DNA of 64,000 bases from Roseibium album (GTDB taxonomy: Bacteria; Pseudomonadota; Alphaproteobacteria; Rhizobiales; Stappiaceae), in NCBI RefSeq assembly GCF_001404515.1, contig NZ_CXWE01000004.1:625341-689340 (forward strand). The letters are read 5' to 3'. Every line of letters begins with the position of its first letter. Position 1 is the stretch's first letter. Below the pieces are notes generated by a model. It saw only the letters and a program-made list of their open reading frames with translations. It was not told the DNA's origin and made no database searches. Below are positions 46,284 to 55,404 of this stretch, piece after piece. A program made the translations under genes and the position numbers.

Positions 46284-47501
46284 ATGAAAACGGAAACAAT
46301 TCAGGAAGAGCCAGAGTTGATCGGCGACGCCGAATATCACACTCTCGAACAGACCCTGCTGGAATCCGATCGCGGGCGTCGGTTTCTGAAGGAATATCTG
46401 AACCGACACAAGACTCCGGAAACAACGGAGATCCTTGGTGCGATTCACCGGCTTGAGAAAGTTGTGACCCGGGAACGCACGGTACCCGATCTCGACAAGA
46501 TCCGTCTGGATATCGCCGAGATGCACGAGGCCATCGAACGGACAAAGGCCGAGATTGCCAACATCAAGGACGATGGTGACGAAAGCAACCGTTTCGTCGA
46601 TGCATCTCACGAACTCGACGCGATCGTCACGCAGACCGAAGGCGCGACCCAGTCGATCCTGGAAGCTGCGGAGCAGATCCAGGAACAGGCCTGGGTGCTG
46701 CGGGAAAACGGGGCCGACGGTGCCGCATGTGATGAAATCGATGCGAAAGCCACCGAAATTTTCATGGCCTGTTCCTTCCAGGACCTGACCGGCCAGCGCA
46801 CGAACAAGGTTGTCCAGGTGCTGCGCTACCTGGAAAGCCGCATCAATCTGATGATCGGCATCTGGGGTATCGAGGAGATGGAGGCCGAAGACACTGCAGG
46901 TCCGGTCGATACGCGCCCGGATGCCCATCTTCTGAACGGTCCTCAAAGTTCCGGTCGTGGTGTGTGCCAGAACAGTGTCGATGAACTGATGTCCGTCAGC
47001 GACGACGTGTTCGACGCTGCCTTGGAAGAAACCGGTATGGACGTCACGTCCGAAACATCCGCTACGTCCGAGAACGATGATGCGGCCACTGAAACCGATG
47101 TCGACGCGATCATGGCCGGAGGCCATGAGCCGATGGACGCTGCAGCCATCGACGACATGTTTGCGTCAGCCCCTGCGGATGCGGTCGACGAAGAGCCTGT
47201 TGAAGAAGACCCGATAGACGAAGACCCCGCAGACGAAGATCCGGTTGACGAAGTTGACGAATTTGCAAATGCGGACCCGGATGCCATGCTGGACGAAGCC
47301 GCTATCGAAAAACTCTTCGACAGTGAAGTCGACGTGACCGAAGACGAAGCTGTGGTGGACGACGAAGCTGAGGCGGAGGCCGACGTAACCTGGGAGCTGA
47401 CCGAGGAAGCGGCGGAAGACGAAGCCGCGGTGGAAGGCGATGCTGCCACCGATCCTCTTCAGCAACTCTCGGAAGCCGAACGTCAGGCCCTCTTCAACTG
47501 A
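46284..47501 (+). CDS. CheZ-like protein phosphatase with acidic C-terminal tail
   Basis: A 405-residue protein. The N-terminal half (about 1-200) is helical with the CheZ active-site motif FQDLTGQRTNKVV; Asp167 and Gln171 correspond to CheZ Asp143 and Gln147, which activate water for dephosphorylating CheY-type receivers. The C-terminal half (about 215-395) is strongly acidic and low-complexity (VEEDPIDEDPADEDPVDEVD), ending LQQLSEAERQALFN, a short helix that could bind a receiver as the CheZ C-terminus does. No che genes are adjacent. Starts at TTG 46230 or GTG 46236, the latter with AAGGGAAG upstream, remain possible. A terminator follows. Confidence 0.82.
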   Translation: MKTETIQEEPELIGDAEYHTLEQTLLESDRGRRFLKEYLNRHKTPETTEILGAIHRLEKVVTRERTVPDLDKIRLDIAEMHEAIERTKAEIANIKDDGDESNRFVDASHELDAIVTQTEGATQSILEAAEQIQEQAWVLRENGADGAACDEIDAKATEIFMACSFQDLTGQRTNKVVQVLRYLESRINLMIGIWGIEEMEAEDTAGPVDTRPDAHLLNGPQSSGRGVCQNSVDELMSVSDDVFDAALEETGMDVTSETSATSENDDAATETDVDAIMAGGHEPMDAAAIDDMFASAPADAVDEEPVEEDPIDEDPADEDPVDEVDEFANADPDAMLDEAAIEKLFDSEVDVTEDEAVVDDEAEAEADVTWELTEEAAEDEAAVEGDAATDPLQQLSEAERQALFN

Positions 47502-47527
47502 TTTCATTTCCGGATCACTGAACAAGG

Positions 47528-47552
47528 GCGCAGCTGGCAGCTGCGCTCTTTT
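47528..47552 (+). terminator. Intrinsic terminator of the CheZ-like gene
   Basis: GCGCAGCT-GGC-AGCTGCGC forms an 8-bp stem with a 3-base loop, followed by TCTTTTT. Confidence 0.9.
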
Positions 47553-47647
47553 TCGTTCGGGTGACGCTTAAGAAAACGGCAAGAAAGCTTCGTTTTTTTC
47601 AATCTCTTGAGGCAAAGCCCGTACGGATCCAGGCTGCAATCCAATTG

Positions 47648-48673
47648 TCAGCGCGACAATGCCCTCGACAACATGTCCGGATCGATATTCCCGCCGGTTA
47701 TCACGAGACCAATTGTCTTGCCTTCCACTGGAAGTTTCCCGGATAGAACGGCTGCGAGCGCTGCCGCACCGCCGGGTTCGACAACGAGCTTCAGTTCCCT
47801 GAAAGCAAAGGCAACCGCTTCCAGCACTTCCTCATCGCTCACTGTCAGGCCCTCAGAGGCAAGTTGGCTCAGAATGGAAAAACCGATTTCTCCGGGAGTT
47901 TCCGAAAGCAGCGCGTCGCAGATCGATCCGGACCTGGCTGCATTCGACAAGAGGACACCAGCTTCGAGCGACCGCTTGTAGTCATCGAACAGCTCCGGCT
48001 CGACAGTGTGAAACCGGGTTGAAGGAGATTTGAACGCGAGCGCAAGCGCTATTCCGCTGGAAAGTCCGCCACCGCCCGTACAAGCCAGCACATCATCGAG
48101 CTTCTGACCCAGTTCATCAGCCTGTTGTGCAAATTCAAGACCGACGGTTCCCTGTCCTGCAATCACCGCCGGGTCGTTGAAAGGATGCACGAATGTCGCA
48201 TCATTTTCCGCGCAAATCTCCGCGGCAATCCTGTCCCTGTCCTCGTGTGCCCTGTCATAGGTAACGACCTTCGCCCCAAAATCCCGGGTACGATCAAGTT
48301 TGACCCTTGGGGCATCAGCCGGCATCACGATCGTCGCGGAGATGCCCAGAATGCGAGCACTGGCCGCCACTCCTTGAGCGTGATTGCCCGACGAACACGC
48401 GACCACACCCTTCGTGCGTTCCTCTTCCGGTATGAGGTTAAGGCAATTGAAGGCGCCACGAAACTTGAATGACCCGCTTCGTTGCAGGCTTTCCGGTTTC
48501 ACAAGGACATTTGCCCCTGCCCGCTCGTCCAGTGCCGGGTGCTGCAACAAGGGTGTGCGCACGGCGTATCCCCTGATGCGGCCGGCCGCTTGTTCGACGT
48601 CCTCGAAAGTGACCGCCTTGCCTGAAAGGTTCTGCATCTCGGCTGAGCTAGATTGAACAACGGCATCGGTCAT
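47648..48673 (-). CDS. Threonine/serine dehydratase (PLP-dependent)
   Basis: A 341-residue fold-type II PLP enzyme. The PLP lysine lies in RSGSFKFRGAFNCL, the phosphate/carboxylate loop is SSGNHAQGVA, and the glycine-rich phosphate cup is TGGGGLSSG. It has no C-terminal ACT regulatory domain, so it resembles the catabolic TdcB/short threonine dehydratase or serine racemase group rather than biosynthetic IlvA. It should convert L-threonine to 2-oxobutanoate (or serine to pyruvate). The start at ATG 48673 is 6 bp after AAGGTGG; the ATG at 48679 is within that site. Confidence 0.87.
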   Translation of the reverse strand: MTDAVVQSSSAEMQNLSGKAVTFEDVEQAAGRIRGYAVRTPLLQHPALDERAGANVLVKPESLQRSGSFKFRGAFNCLNLIPEEERTKGVVACSSGNHAQGVAASARILGISATIVMPADAPRVKLDRTRDFGAKVVTYDRAHEDRDRIAAEICAENDATFVHPFNDPAVIAGQGTVGLEFAQQADELGQKLDDVLACTGGGGLSSGIALALAFKSPSTRFHTVEPELFDDYKRSLEAGVLLSNAARSGSICDALLSETPGEIGFSILSQLASEGLTVSDEEVLEAVAFAFRELKLVVEPGGAAALAAVLSGKLPVEGKTIGLVITGGNIDPDMLSRALSR

Positions 48674-48803
48674 TGGCATCCACCTTGAAATAACTCGTTC
48701 CACCCCGATGACTAAATGGGATTTAAAGTCAACTCAATACAACCCCAACATAATTCCGGTGACACATCCGGTCACCACCATGCGAAGGTATCGGTGGAAG
48801 ACG

Positions 48804-49853
48804 TTATTCGGCAGCCCTGGCATCTCTTTCCAAGCTGTTATGCCGGTCGCGGGCCTCGATGCAATTGTCCAGAAATTGCCGAGCGCTCGCTGCCCAGGTG
48901 TAGTTCAGGGCAATTTTCCGGCAATGATCCCGCGGGATCTCCAATGCGGCTTCGGCAGCTTCCTGAAGGTTTTCAGACAGAACTCCGGCCCCTGTATCAC
49001 CAATGACATCAATCGGCCCCATCACCGGAAACGCCGCCACGGGGACACCGCATGCCAAAGCTTCCAGCAGCACGTTGCCGAACGTGTCCGTCAGCGACGG
49101 GAAGACAAATACATCGGCATCGGAATAGTGTCGTGCCAGGTCTTCACCGGTTTTGGCTCCGGTGAAATGAACACCAGGATAGTCACGTCGCAATGTTTCC
49201 AGTTGCGGCCCACCCCCGACGACCACCTTGGACCCCGGCAAATTCAGGTCCAGAAAAGCCTTGATGTTCTTTTCAACCGAAACACGGCCGACATACATGA
49301 ATACCGGCTGCGGCAGATCTGCTGGGAGGACTGTCCCCTCGTACGGCTTGAACAGATCCTCATCAACCCCGCGGGACCAACGCATCAGGTTTGCAAATCC
49401 GCGAGCCCGCAGGTCGTTTTCCAGCGACCCGGTCGCCACCATGCACCCGCATCCCGAATTGTGGAACCTGCGCAACCATCTGTAGGACCACGACAGGGGA
49501 ACAGGAAGGCGTGCCGATACGTATTCCGGAAAGCGCGTGTGATAACTGGTCGTGAATGGCAGCCCTGCCTTGCACGCGACGCTGGCGGCCAAAATGCCAA
49601 GCGGGCCTTCTGTCGCGATGTGCAGGTGCTCGCAGTCGAATTCCCGGATCTTGCGCCGGACAATACCCCGATGTGTCAACGAAAGACGGATTTCCGGATA
49701 GGTCGGACATGGGAGCGTTCTGAAAGCTTGCGGCGACAGAACCTCGATCCTTGTGCCGATTGCCGCAAGCTCTTCCGCGGTACGCTCAAGAGACCTGACA
49801 ACGCCATTGATTTGGGGATGCCAGGCATCCGTCACGATCAGGATGGAACTCAT
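48804..49853 (-). CDS. GT4-type glycosyltransferase
   Basis: A 349-residue GT-B glycosyltransferase. The N-terminal WHPQINGVVRSLERTAEEL resembles SqdX/MgtA-type lipid glycosyltransferases. The donor site contains MYVGRVSVEKNIKAFLDL, VVVGGGPQLETLRRDYPGV and the EX7E region FPSLTDTFGNVLLEALACG. Its start overlaps the stop of the LpxH-like gene by 4 bp (ATGA). The pairing with a diacylglucosamine-type phosphoesterase suggests a role in glycolipid synthesis or remodelling, which is inference. Acceptor unknown. Confidence 0.86.
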   Translation of the reverse strand: MSSILIVTDAWHPQINGVVRSLERTAEELAAIGTRIEVLSPQAFRTLPCPTYPEIRLSLTHRGIVRRKIREFDCEHLHIATEGPLGILAASVACKAGLPFTTSYHTRFPEYVSARLPVPLSWSYRWLRRFHNSGCGCMVATGSLENDLRARGFANLMRWSRGVDEDLFKPYEGTVLPADLPQPVFMYVGRVSVEKNIKAFLDLNLPGSKVVVGGGPQLETLRRDYPGVHFTGAKTGEDLARHYSDADVFVFPSLTDTFGNVLLEALACGVPVAAFPVMGPIDVIGDTGAGVLSENLQEAAEAALEIPRDHCRKIALNYTWAASARQFLDNCIEARDRHNSLERDARAAE

Positions 49854-50653
49854 GCTGCGACCGGCGCTTCCTTGGCTTTGGCCGGTGCAATCCCGTCCTG
49901 GGTCTTGTCCACCCATCGGATCACCTCAAACGTCCCGTCGTGGTGTTCGGCGACAGCTGTACAGCTTTCCACCCAATCACCGGTATTGATGTAGTGAATA
50001 CCATTCATATCCCGATTGGCAGCGTGGTGAATATGGCCGCATATGACGCCATCAACACCCTTCCGGCGCGCTTCACCGGAAAGCGCCTCCTCGAAACGGC
50101 CGATGAAACTGACGGCGTTCTTGACCTTGAGCTTCGCCCAAGCTGACAAGGACCAGTAGGTCAGGCCTATACGGCGGCGCAGGAAATTGATCCACGTATT
50201 GATTCCGAGCGCGGTCACATAGGCCTTGTCACCAAAAAAGGCGAGCCATTTGGCATGCCGGATGACGACATCGAACTGGTCACCGTGAATAACGAGGTAG
50301 CGTTTGCCGTTGGCGGCTTCATGCACAAAGCTGTCCGCCACTTCCACACCACCAAAGTGAGTTCCGATGAAGTTACGCAGGAATTCATCGTGATTGCCGG
50401 GAATGTAGTGAATCCGCGCACCCTTGCGGCCCTTGCGCAATATTTTCTGCACGACATCATTGTGAAGCTGCGGCCAGTACCAGGACCGTTTCAGGCGCCA
50501 GCCGTCGACAATGTCGCCGACCAGATAAATGGTCTCGGCGTCATGATCTTTCAGAAATCCCAGCAGCAATTCGGCCTGACAGCCGCGAGTGCCAAGGTGA
50601 ACGTCTGAAATGAACAGGGCCCGGTAGTGACGCGACGTCTCTGCAGCAGACAT
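49850..50653 (-). CDS. UDP-2,3-diacylglucosamine diphosphatase-like metallophosphoesterase (LpxH-like)
   Basis: A 267-residue calcineurin-like phosphoesterase. The metal-binding motifs are in order: LFISDVHLGTRG, YLVGDIVDGWRL, YIPGNHDEFL, VIHGDQFD and ICGHIHHA. The spacing and WPQLHNDVVQKILRK resemble LpxH-family proteins widespread in alphaproteobacteria, although canonical lipid A synthesis in these bacteria normally uses LpxI, so this protein may act on another lipid. The ATG at 50653 follows GGAGAAATACC. It is translationally coupled to the downstream glycosyltransferase. Confidence 0.85.
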   Translation of the reverse strand: MSAAETSRHYRALFISDVHLGTRGCQAELLLGFLKDHDAETIYLVGDIVDGWRLKRSWYWPQLHNDVVQKILRKGRKGARIHYIPGNHDEFLRNFIGTHFGGVEVADSFVHEAANGKRYLVIHGDQFDVVIRHAKWLAFFGDKAYVTALGINTWINFLRRRIGLTYWSLSAWAKLKVKNAVSFIGRFEEALSGEARRKGVDGVICGHIHHAANRDMNGIHYINTGDWVESCTAVAEHHDGTFEVIRWVDKTQDGIAPAKAKEAPVAA

Positions 50654-50819
50654 GGTATTTCTCCACATTCCCTTCAGAAGCGCTATAGACGCGATTCAGG
50701 TATCAATATTATGACAGGTAAGATGACTTGCCGTGGAGTTCCCGAACTCCACACCCGATTGATCAATATTCCTGCCGGTCGGCGCACATCTGGTTCGACG
50801 GCAAAAGTGGAGACAAGCT

Positions 50820-51599
50820 ATGGATCTGGGTCTGAACGGTAAAAAAGCGATCGTGTGTGCATCAAGCCGCGGCCTGGGCAGAGGCTGCGCCGAAGCCCTT
50901 GCCGAAGCCGGTTGTGACATAGTCCTCAACGGCCGCAACGAAGCGGTTCTGGAAGAAACGCGCACAGCCCTGACGGAAAAGTACGGCGTCTCCGTTGTGA
51001 GTGTGCCCGCGGATGTATCGACGCCGGAAGGACAACAGGCTCTCCTGTCAGCCTGTCCGGAGCCGGATATTCTCGTCAACAACAATGGTGGACCACCGAG
51101 ACGCGACTACACGGAACTTGACCGCAAATCACTGCTGGAAGGTGCGGTCCAGAATTTCGTGACGCCGATCGAACTTATCCAGGCAGTCACACCTGCCATG
51201 AAGGCGCGCGGCTTCGGGCGGATTGTCAACATCACCTCGCTGTCGGTGAAAATGCCGATCGAAGGGCTGGACCTCTCGAGCGGAGCAAGGGCCGGCCTGA
51301 CGGCATTTCTGGCCGGCGTCTGCCGCCAGCTTGCCCCATCCGGTATCACCATCAACAATCTCCTGCCGGGCAAGATGGATACGGATCGGCTGAAGGGTGG
51401 ATTTGATCGTGCCGCCCAGCAAACCGGAACAAGCCTGGAGGAGATTCGCGCTCAGCAGGCAGCCGAAATTCCCGCGCAGCGCTTCGGCAATGCAGCCGAA
51501 TTCGGACAGGCATGCGCATTCCTGTGCTCTCGGCATGCCGGTTATATCACCGGCCAGAACATCCTCATGGATGGCGGGCTCTACCCAGCCGCGTTTTGA
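50820..51599 (+). CDS. SDR-family oxidoreductase with atypical active site
   Basis: A 259-residue short-chain dehydrogenase. The cofactor loop is SSRGLGRG and the NNxG region reads VNNNGGPPRRD. The catalytic serine can be placed in NITSLSVKMP, but where YxxxK is expected the sequence reads DLSSGARAGLTAF, lacking both Tyr and Lys. This replacement occurs in a FabG-like SDR subgroup with NNNGGPP and LLPGKMDTDR motifs, so it is a family feature rather than decay. Reaction and substrate are uncertain. A terminator follows, shared with the convergent FadL gene. Confidence 0.82.
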   Translation: MDLGLNGKKAIVCASSRGLGRGCAEALAEAGCDIVLNGRNEAVLEETRTALTEKYGVSVVSVPADVSTPEGQQALLSACPEPDILVNNNGGPPRRDYTELDRKSLLEGAVQNFVTPIELIQAVTPAMKARGFGRIVNITSLSVKMPIEGLDLSSGARAGLTAFLAGVCRQLAPSGITINNLLPGKMDTDRLKGGFDRAAQQTGTSLEEIRAQQAAEIPAQRFGNAAEFGQACAFLCSRHAGYITGQNILMDGGLYPAAF

Positions 51600-51620
51600 A
51601 CGTTGCCAGAAAAACAAAGA

Positions 51621-51645
51621 GGGCCGGGAAACTCCCGGCCCTTTT
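51621..51645. terminator. Terminator between SDR and FadL genes
   Basis: GGGCCGGGA-AAC-TCCCGGCCC forms a perfect 9-bp stem, followed by TTTT and preceded by an A-rich stretch, so it may serve both convergent genes. Confidence 0.88.
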
Positions 51646-51663
51646 GCGTGTTTCATCACCGTA

Positions 51664-52926
51664 TCAGAACTTGTAGCGAAGCGATGCGGAGAGAATGTTC
51701 ACGTTGCTGTCGACATCGGCCTTGTAGGTGCCGAATGCAGCATTGAAGTCCTGATGGCTCGAGTCGATGTTGATACCCGTCGATTCCGTGATGATATGGG
51801 TAAAGCCAAGATCGAAAGCGATGTGCTTGCTGAAATTGTAGCTTGCACCCGCAGATAGCCACCATCGATTGTTGTCCGGCAGGCGGGTTGACCGAATGGC
51901 CTCGTCAATCGGCGAGATTTCATAACCCAGACCTGCACGGAATGTCAGTTTGTCGTTGTAGTCGTATTCGCCACCGACGGAGAAGAACCAGCCGTCATCA
52001 TAGTTGAAATGAAGCGTGGTGAGCGTCGAACCGGTAATGGACGAGGTCGCGACAGGAGATTTCAGGCGGCTCCAGTTGGTCCACTCGACCGTGCCGAGCA
52101 GGCGAATCTTGTCGGTTATCTTCTGCTTGGCGGAAATGTTCACCATATCCGGCGTTACCACGCCAAGATTGATGCCCGCCCTCGTGCCGCCCGCGAAAAG
52201 CTGCCCACTCAGGTCATGCCCGACACCTGACCGGTAGCCGATACCGATCTCTGTGCCCTCGATCGGCTTGATTGTGACACCTGCCGTCACGCCGACACCG
52301 AACCCGTCTCCCGAGATTTCGTTGGATCTGGGAAAGCCTGCGCCGGACGTCGCGTCCGCCGACTTCAGGCTGACATCCAGATATTGGACCTGGAAACCGA
52401 CCGCGACGGCAAACATGTCGTTGATCTTGTAGGCAACGTTGGGATTGACGTTGATCGAGAACACTCTTGAAGAGCGGGAATAGAACTGGGCCGCCCAGTT
52501 CTGGTTCGGTTTTGTCGTCAGTCCGAACGGTGAGTTGATACCGACACCGAAGACCCACTTGTCATCGGGTCTGTAGGAAATGTAGGTCGCCGGCACGAAG
52601 GCGTCCAAACCGATATCACCACTACCGATCGAGGATGTTCCGACCGCGCCGCCGGTCAGCGTGCCGTTGATTTCGGAATTCGGAATGATCAGCGATCCAT
52701 GTGCCTCCATGCTCCAGCCCTGCTGAGCACCGATCAGTGAGGCCGGGTTCCAGTACATCGCCGAAATCGTCTCGCCCGACGTTCCGTATCCCGCGAAGGA
52801 TGTCCCCTGAAAATATGCACTCTGCTCGCGGATCGCGAAGGCCCCCGCGTGTGCCCCACTTGCCGCTATGGAAAGAGCAATAGCAGTGGAAGCAAACAGA
52901 AACGTCTTTTTATTAGCCCATGTCAT
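51664..52926 (-). CDS. Outer-membrane long-chain fatty acid/aromatic transporter (FadL/OmpP1/TodX family)
   Basis: A 420-residue outer-membrane beta-barrel. A signal peptide ends near residue 27 (GAHAGAF). The mature N-terminus AFAIREQSAYFQGTSFAGYG and TISAMYWNPASLIG contain the hatch-domain features of FadL (the NPA motif). The remainder has alternating strands with aromatic girdles, ending in ASLRYKF with a terminal Phe, as required for BAM insertion. It should take up fatty acids or other hydrophobic compounds. Start at 52926 follows GGGAGAAAACACC. Confidence 0.92.
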   Translation of the reverse strand: MTWANKKTFLFASTAIALSIAASGAHAGAFAIREQSAYFQGTSFAGYGTSGETISAMYWNPASLIGAQQGWSMEAHGSLIIPNSEINGTLTGGAVGTSSIGSGDIGLDAFVPATYISYRPDDKWVFGVGINSPFGLTTKPNQNWAAQFYSRSSRVFSINVNPNVAYKINDMFAVAVGFQVQYLDVSLKSADATSGAGFPRSNEISGDGFGVGVTAGVTIKPIEGTEIGIGYRSGVGHDLSGQLFAGGTRAGINLGVVTPDMVNISAKQKITDKIRLLGTVEWTNWSRLKSPVATSSITGSTLTTLHFNYDDGWFFSVGGEYDYNDKLTFRAGLGYEISPIDEAIRSTRLPDNNRWWLSAGASYNFSKHIAFDLGFTHIITESTGINIDSSHQDFNAAFGTYKADVDSNVNILSASLRYKF

Positions 52927-53444
52927 GGTGTTTTCTCCCATCCCCCTCCAAATGGAGGAAATCATTTTTCGAAGGATAGGATTTCCAAGACAGGGTTCAG
53001 TTGCAAGCTAAGAAATTACCGTCTTGAGGCGATGTGTTTTCATGTTGCAGTGCAAAATATTCTACTGTTTCGACAAACACGCTTCGGGAATTCGGTAAAA
53101 GTAGGTAAATAGGTCTTGTTCCAGGGGTCTATGTCATGGGAACGACACAGCCTCGCAAAAATGCACAAAAAATAGGCAAACGACAACGGGTTTCCTTTAA
53201 CGTCACTAATTCCGTGAACGTTGCTGCATTGCCACACATACCCCAACGGCAGAGGCCCTGCCAGATCACACCTAGGCGCTGACACACTGTCAATTAATCG
53301 GACAGCCCGTTAAACTCGTGCCCCGGTGACCGGTGCAGACCGACAGGAATTATCGCTCGCTGTCTGACCCGCCGGGAACAAACAGGGCATGCCAGCAACG
53401 ATGTTGACACACCGGTTGCGCGATCGGCGGCAAGAAATCCCGGA
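52927..53444. other. Intergenic region upstream of the FadL gene
   Basis: About 518 bp. The first ~150 bp are AT-rich and probably hold the fadL promoter. The rest contains no convincing gene, RNA or terminator. One arm of an alphaproteobacterial-type repeat (TCCCGGATCAGG) occurs at about 53438-53449, where it runs into the end of the neighbouring gene. Confidence 0.5.
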
Positions 53445-54557
53445 TCAGGTGTTGCCATCACGTGCCGACATGAATCGGCGCATTGCGACATCGCTCCAGG
53501 GAGCCAGCCGCTGGCGGGCCGCAACATTGCTCTCGTAGATTCGCTTGCTGAGCGCGTCCTTTTCAGCAAATTCCAGAAGAACAGCCACCGAGGTCGTGCG
53601 CAAGGCCTGAAGAACGTCGTCGGGATAGGGTTTGATTGTGACGCCATCTTCGTCCTGAAGCAGTTTCAGGCTACCGGCGTTTTCCCAGTCGCTTTCAGCC
53701 AGGGCACGGCCGTTCTCCGCACGGCATGCTTCCAGAACAATTGCGCGCAACTCGTCCGGGAGACCATCAAGGGCAACCTTGTTGAAAAGCGCTTCCCCGG
53801 TCCCATTCGGTTCGTGAAAACCGGGCGAATAGTAGTTTTTGGCGACCTTGTGGAAACCCATGGCCCGGTCGGACCACGGCCCGAGGAACTCGGTGGCATC
53901 AAGCACACCGGACTGCAGTGCCTGAAACAGTTCGGCCGGCGGCAAGCCGACGGGTGTTGCGCCCAGGCGGCGCATCACCTCCCCGCCAAGACCAGGCATG
54001 CGGATCTTCAGACCGGTCAGGTCATCCAGTCCGTTGATGTCTTTCTTGTACCAGCCCCCCATCTGCACACCTGTATTGCCTGCCATGACAGGTTTCACAC
54101 CAAAGGGCTCGTAAAGCTCGTCCCAGAGCGCCTGCCCGCCGCCTCTTTCGATCCAGGTGATATGTTCATGAGGCAGCAACCCGAACGGAATTGCGGTGAA
54201 GAACACGGACGCGGGGATCTTGCCTTGCCAGAAGAACGAGGCCGTATGCCCCATTTGGGCCGTGCCCGCTGAAACCGCATCAAACACGCCAAGCGCTGGC
54301 ACAAGTTCACCGGCTGTGTAAAGACGAATGCGGAACCGGCCAGCGGACATTCTCGCCACCTGGTCCACAATCCTTTGCGCGGTCACGCCGGGCCCAGGCA
54401 GGTTCTTCGGCCAGGACGTCACCATCTTCCATTCGATCGTTGTCTTTTCCTGCGCAAGAGCCGGAGCTGTCAGCAAAGCCCCGCCGGCAACCGCAGATGC
54501 TCCCAGCAAGGTTCTCCGGCTCACGATCTTGTCGCTTTTCAGGCCCTTGTCAGACAT
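53445..54557 (-). CDS. TRAP substrate-binding protein, TakP-like, with Tat signal
   Basis: A 370-residue periplasmic binding protein exported by Tat: SRRTLLGASAVAGGALLTAP, then ALAQE. The mature protein closely follows, from memory, the 2-oxoacid-binding TakP of Rhodobacter: WKMVTSWPKNLPGPGV, AGELVPALGVFDAVSAGTAQ, GNTGVQMGGW, LTGLKIRMPGLGGEV and DATEFLGPW. TakP has Trp where this has Phe in the DATEF segment, a ligand-pocket position as I recall. No dctQ or dctM lies nearby. It starts 1 bp after thiD, with its GGAG ribosome-binding site inside thiD, so it is the third gene of a TPP-riboswitch operon. Ligand may be a 2-oxoacid or something thiamine-related. Confidence 0.87.
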   Translation of the reverse strand: MSDKGLKSDKIVSRRTLLGASAVAGGALLTAPALAQEKTTIEWKMVTSWPKNLPGPGVTAQRIVDQVARMSAGRFRIRLYTAGELVPALGVFDAVSAGTAQMGHTASFFWQGKIPASVFFTAIPFGLLPHEHITWIERGGGQALWDELYEPFGVKPVMAGNTGVQMGGWYKKDINGLDDLTGLKIRMPGLGGEVMRRLGATPVGLPPAELFQALQSGVLDATEFLGPWSDRAMGFHKVAKNYYSPGFHEPNGTGEALFNKVALDGLPDELRAIVLEACRAENGRALAESDWENAGSLKLLQDEDGVTIKPYPDDVLQALRTTSVAVLLEFAEKDALSKRIYESNVAARQRLAPWSDVAMRRFMSARDGNT

Positions 54558-54558
54558 C

Positions 54559-55365
54559 TCATTTGCTCCAGATTTGGTGGAAATGGTGAACAGGACCATG
54601 GCCGGCCCCGATATCAAGCCGGTCAGCAGCGGCAATAGCCCCGTGGACATATCGCTTGGCGCCGAAAATCGCGTCTTCAAGCTTGTTCCCTGTTGCAAGC
54701 CCTGCGGCAATCGCCGAGGACAATGTACAGCCGGTCCCGTGCGTGTTCTGCGTTGCGATCCTTTTCTCGCGCAGCCAGATCGCATTTCCGCCGGTATCCA
54801 GGAAAAGGTCCGTGCTGTCCTCGCCGGTCCCGTGTCCACCTTTCAAGAGAACCGATCTGGCACCAAGCCGCAAAAGCTGTTCGGCCTGCGACAACATCTC
54901 GGTCTCGCTGCCGGCAACGGGCGCTTCCAGCATGCACGCCGCTTCGTGCAGATTCGGCGTAATGACATCGGCGAGCGGAACCAGCACGGAAAGAAGGCTT
55001 GCAACGGCGCTTTCGGCAAGCAGAGGGTCGCCTGACGCCGCGACCATCACCGGGTCCAGCACGACGGGTCCTGTTGCATGGGCTCTCAGCCCGGCAGCCA
55101 CAGCCTCAATGATCGCAGATCCGGAAAGCATGCCGATCTTCGTCGCATTGACCTTGAGGTCGGAATAGACCGCATCCATCTGCGCCCGAACAAACTCCGG
55201 CGGCACGTCCTGTATGGCACTGACGCCACGTGTGTTCTGTGCCGTCAGTGCGGTCAAGACGCTCGCACCATAAACACCGTTGGCGGAGAATGTCTTGAGA
55301 TCTGCCTGAATTCCGGCGCCGCCACCGGAATCCGACCCTGCGATGGTTACCGCGATAGCAGTCAT
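54559..55365 (-). CDS. thiD: Hydroxymethylpyrimidine/phosphomethylpyrimidine kinase
   Basis: A 268-residue ribokinase-family enzyme that phosphorylates HMP and HMP-P in thiamine synthesis. Landmarks are TIAGSDSGGGAGIQADLKTF at the N-terminus, VLDPVMVAASGDPLL, and the C-terminal anion hole HGTGCTLSSAIAAGLA with the catalytic Cys/Asp-type environment. The ATG at 55365 follows a perfect AGGAGG. It lies 39 bp downstream of thiM and 1 bp before the TRAP binding-protein gene, under the upstream TPP riboswitch. Confidence 0.95.
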   Translation of the reverse strand: MTAIAVTIAGSDSGGGAGIQADLKTFSANGVYGASVLTALTAQNTRGVSAIQDVPPEFVRAQMDAVYSDLKVNATKIGMLSGSAIIEAVAAGLRAHATGPVVLDPVMVAASGDPLLAESAVASLLSVLVPLADVITPNLHEAACMLEAPVAGSETEMLSQAEQLLRLGARSVLLKGGHGTGEDSTDLFLDTGGNAIWLREKRIATQNTHGTGCTLSSAIAAGLATGNKLEDAIFGAKRYVHGAIAAADRLDIGAGHGPVHHFHQIWSK

Positions 55366-55404
55366 GGGATCCTCCTGAATTGAAACATCCATTAAAGACA
55401 CGGC

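Noticed and set aside
48708-49994. A 428-residue plus-strand frame
   Set aside because: It is antisense to the GT4 glycosyltransferase, which has clear motifs, and shows no domain.
52927-53444. Possible tRNA or small RNA in the long gap before the FadL gene
   Set aside because: No cloverleaf with a T-loop consensus and no promoter/terminator pair could be found by eye.
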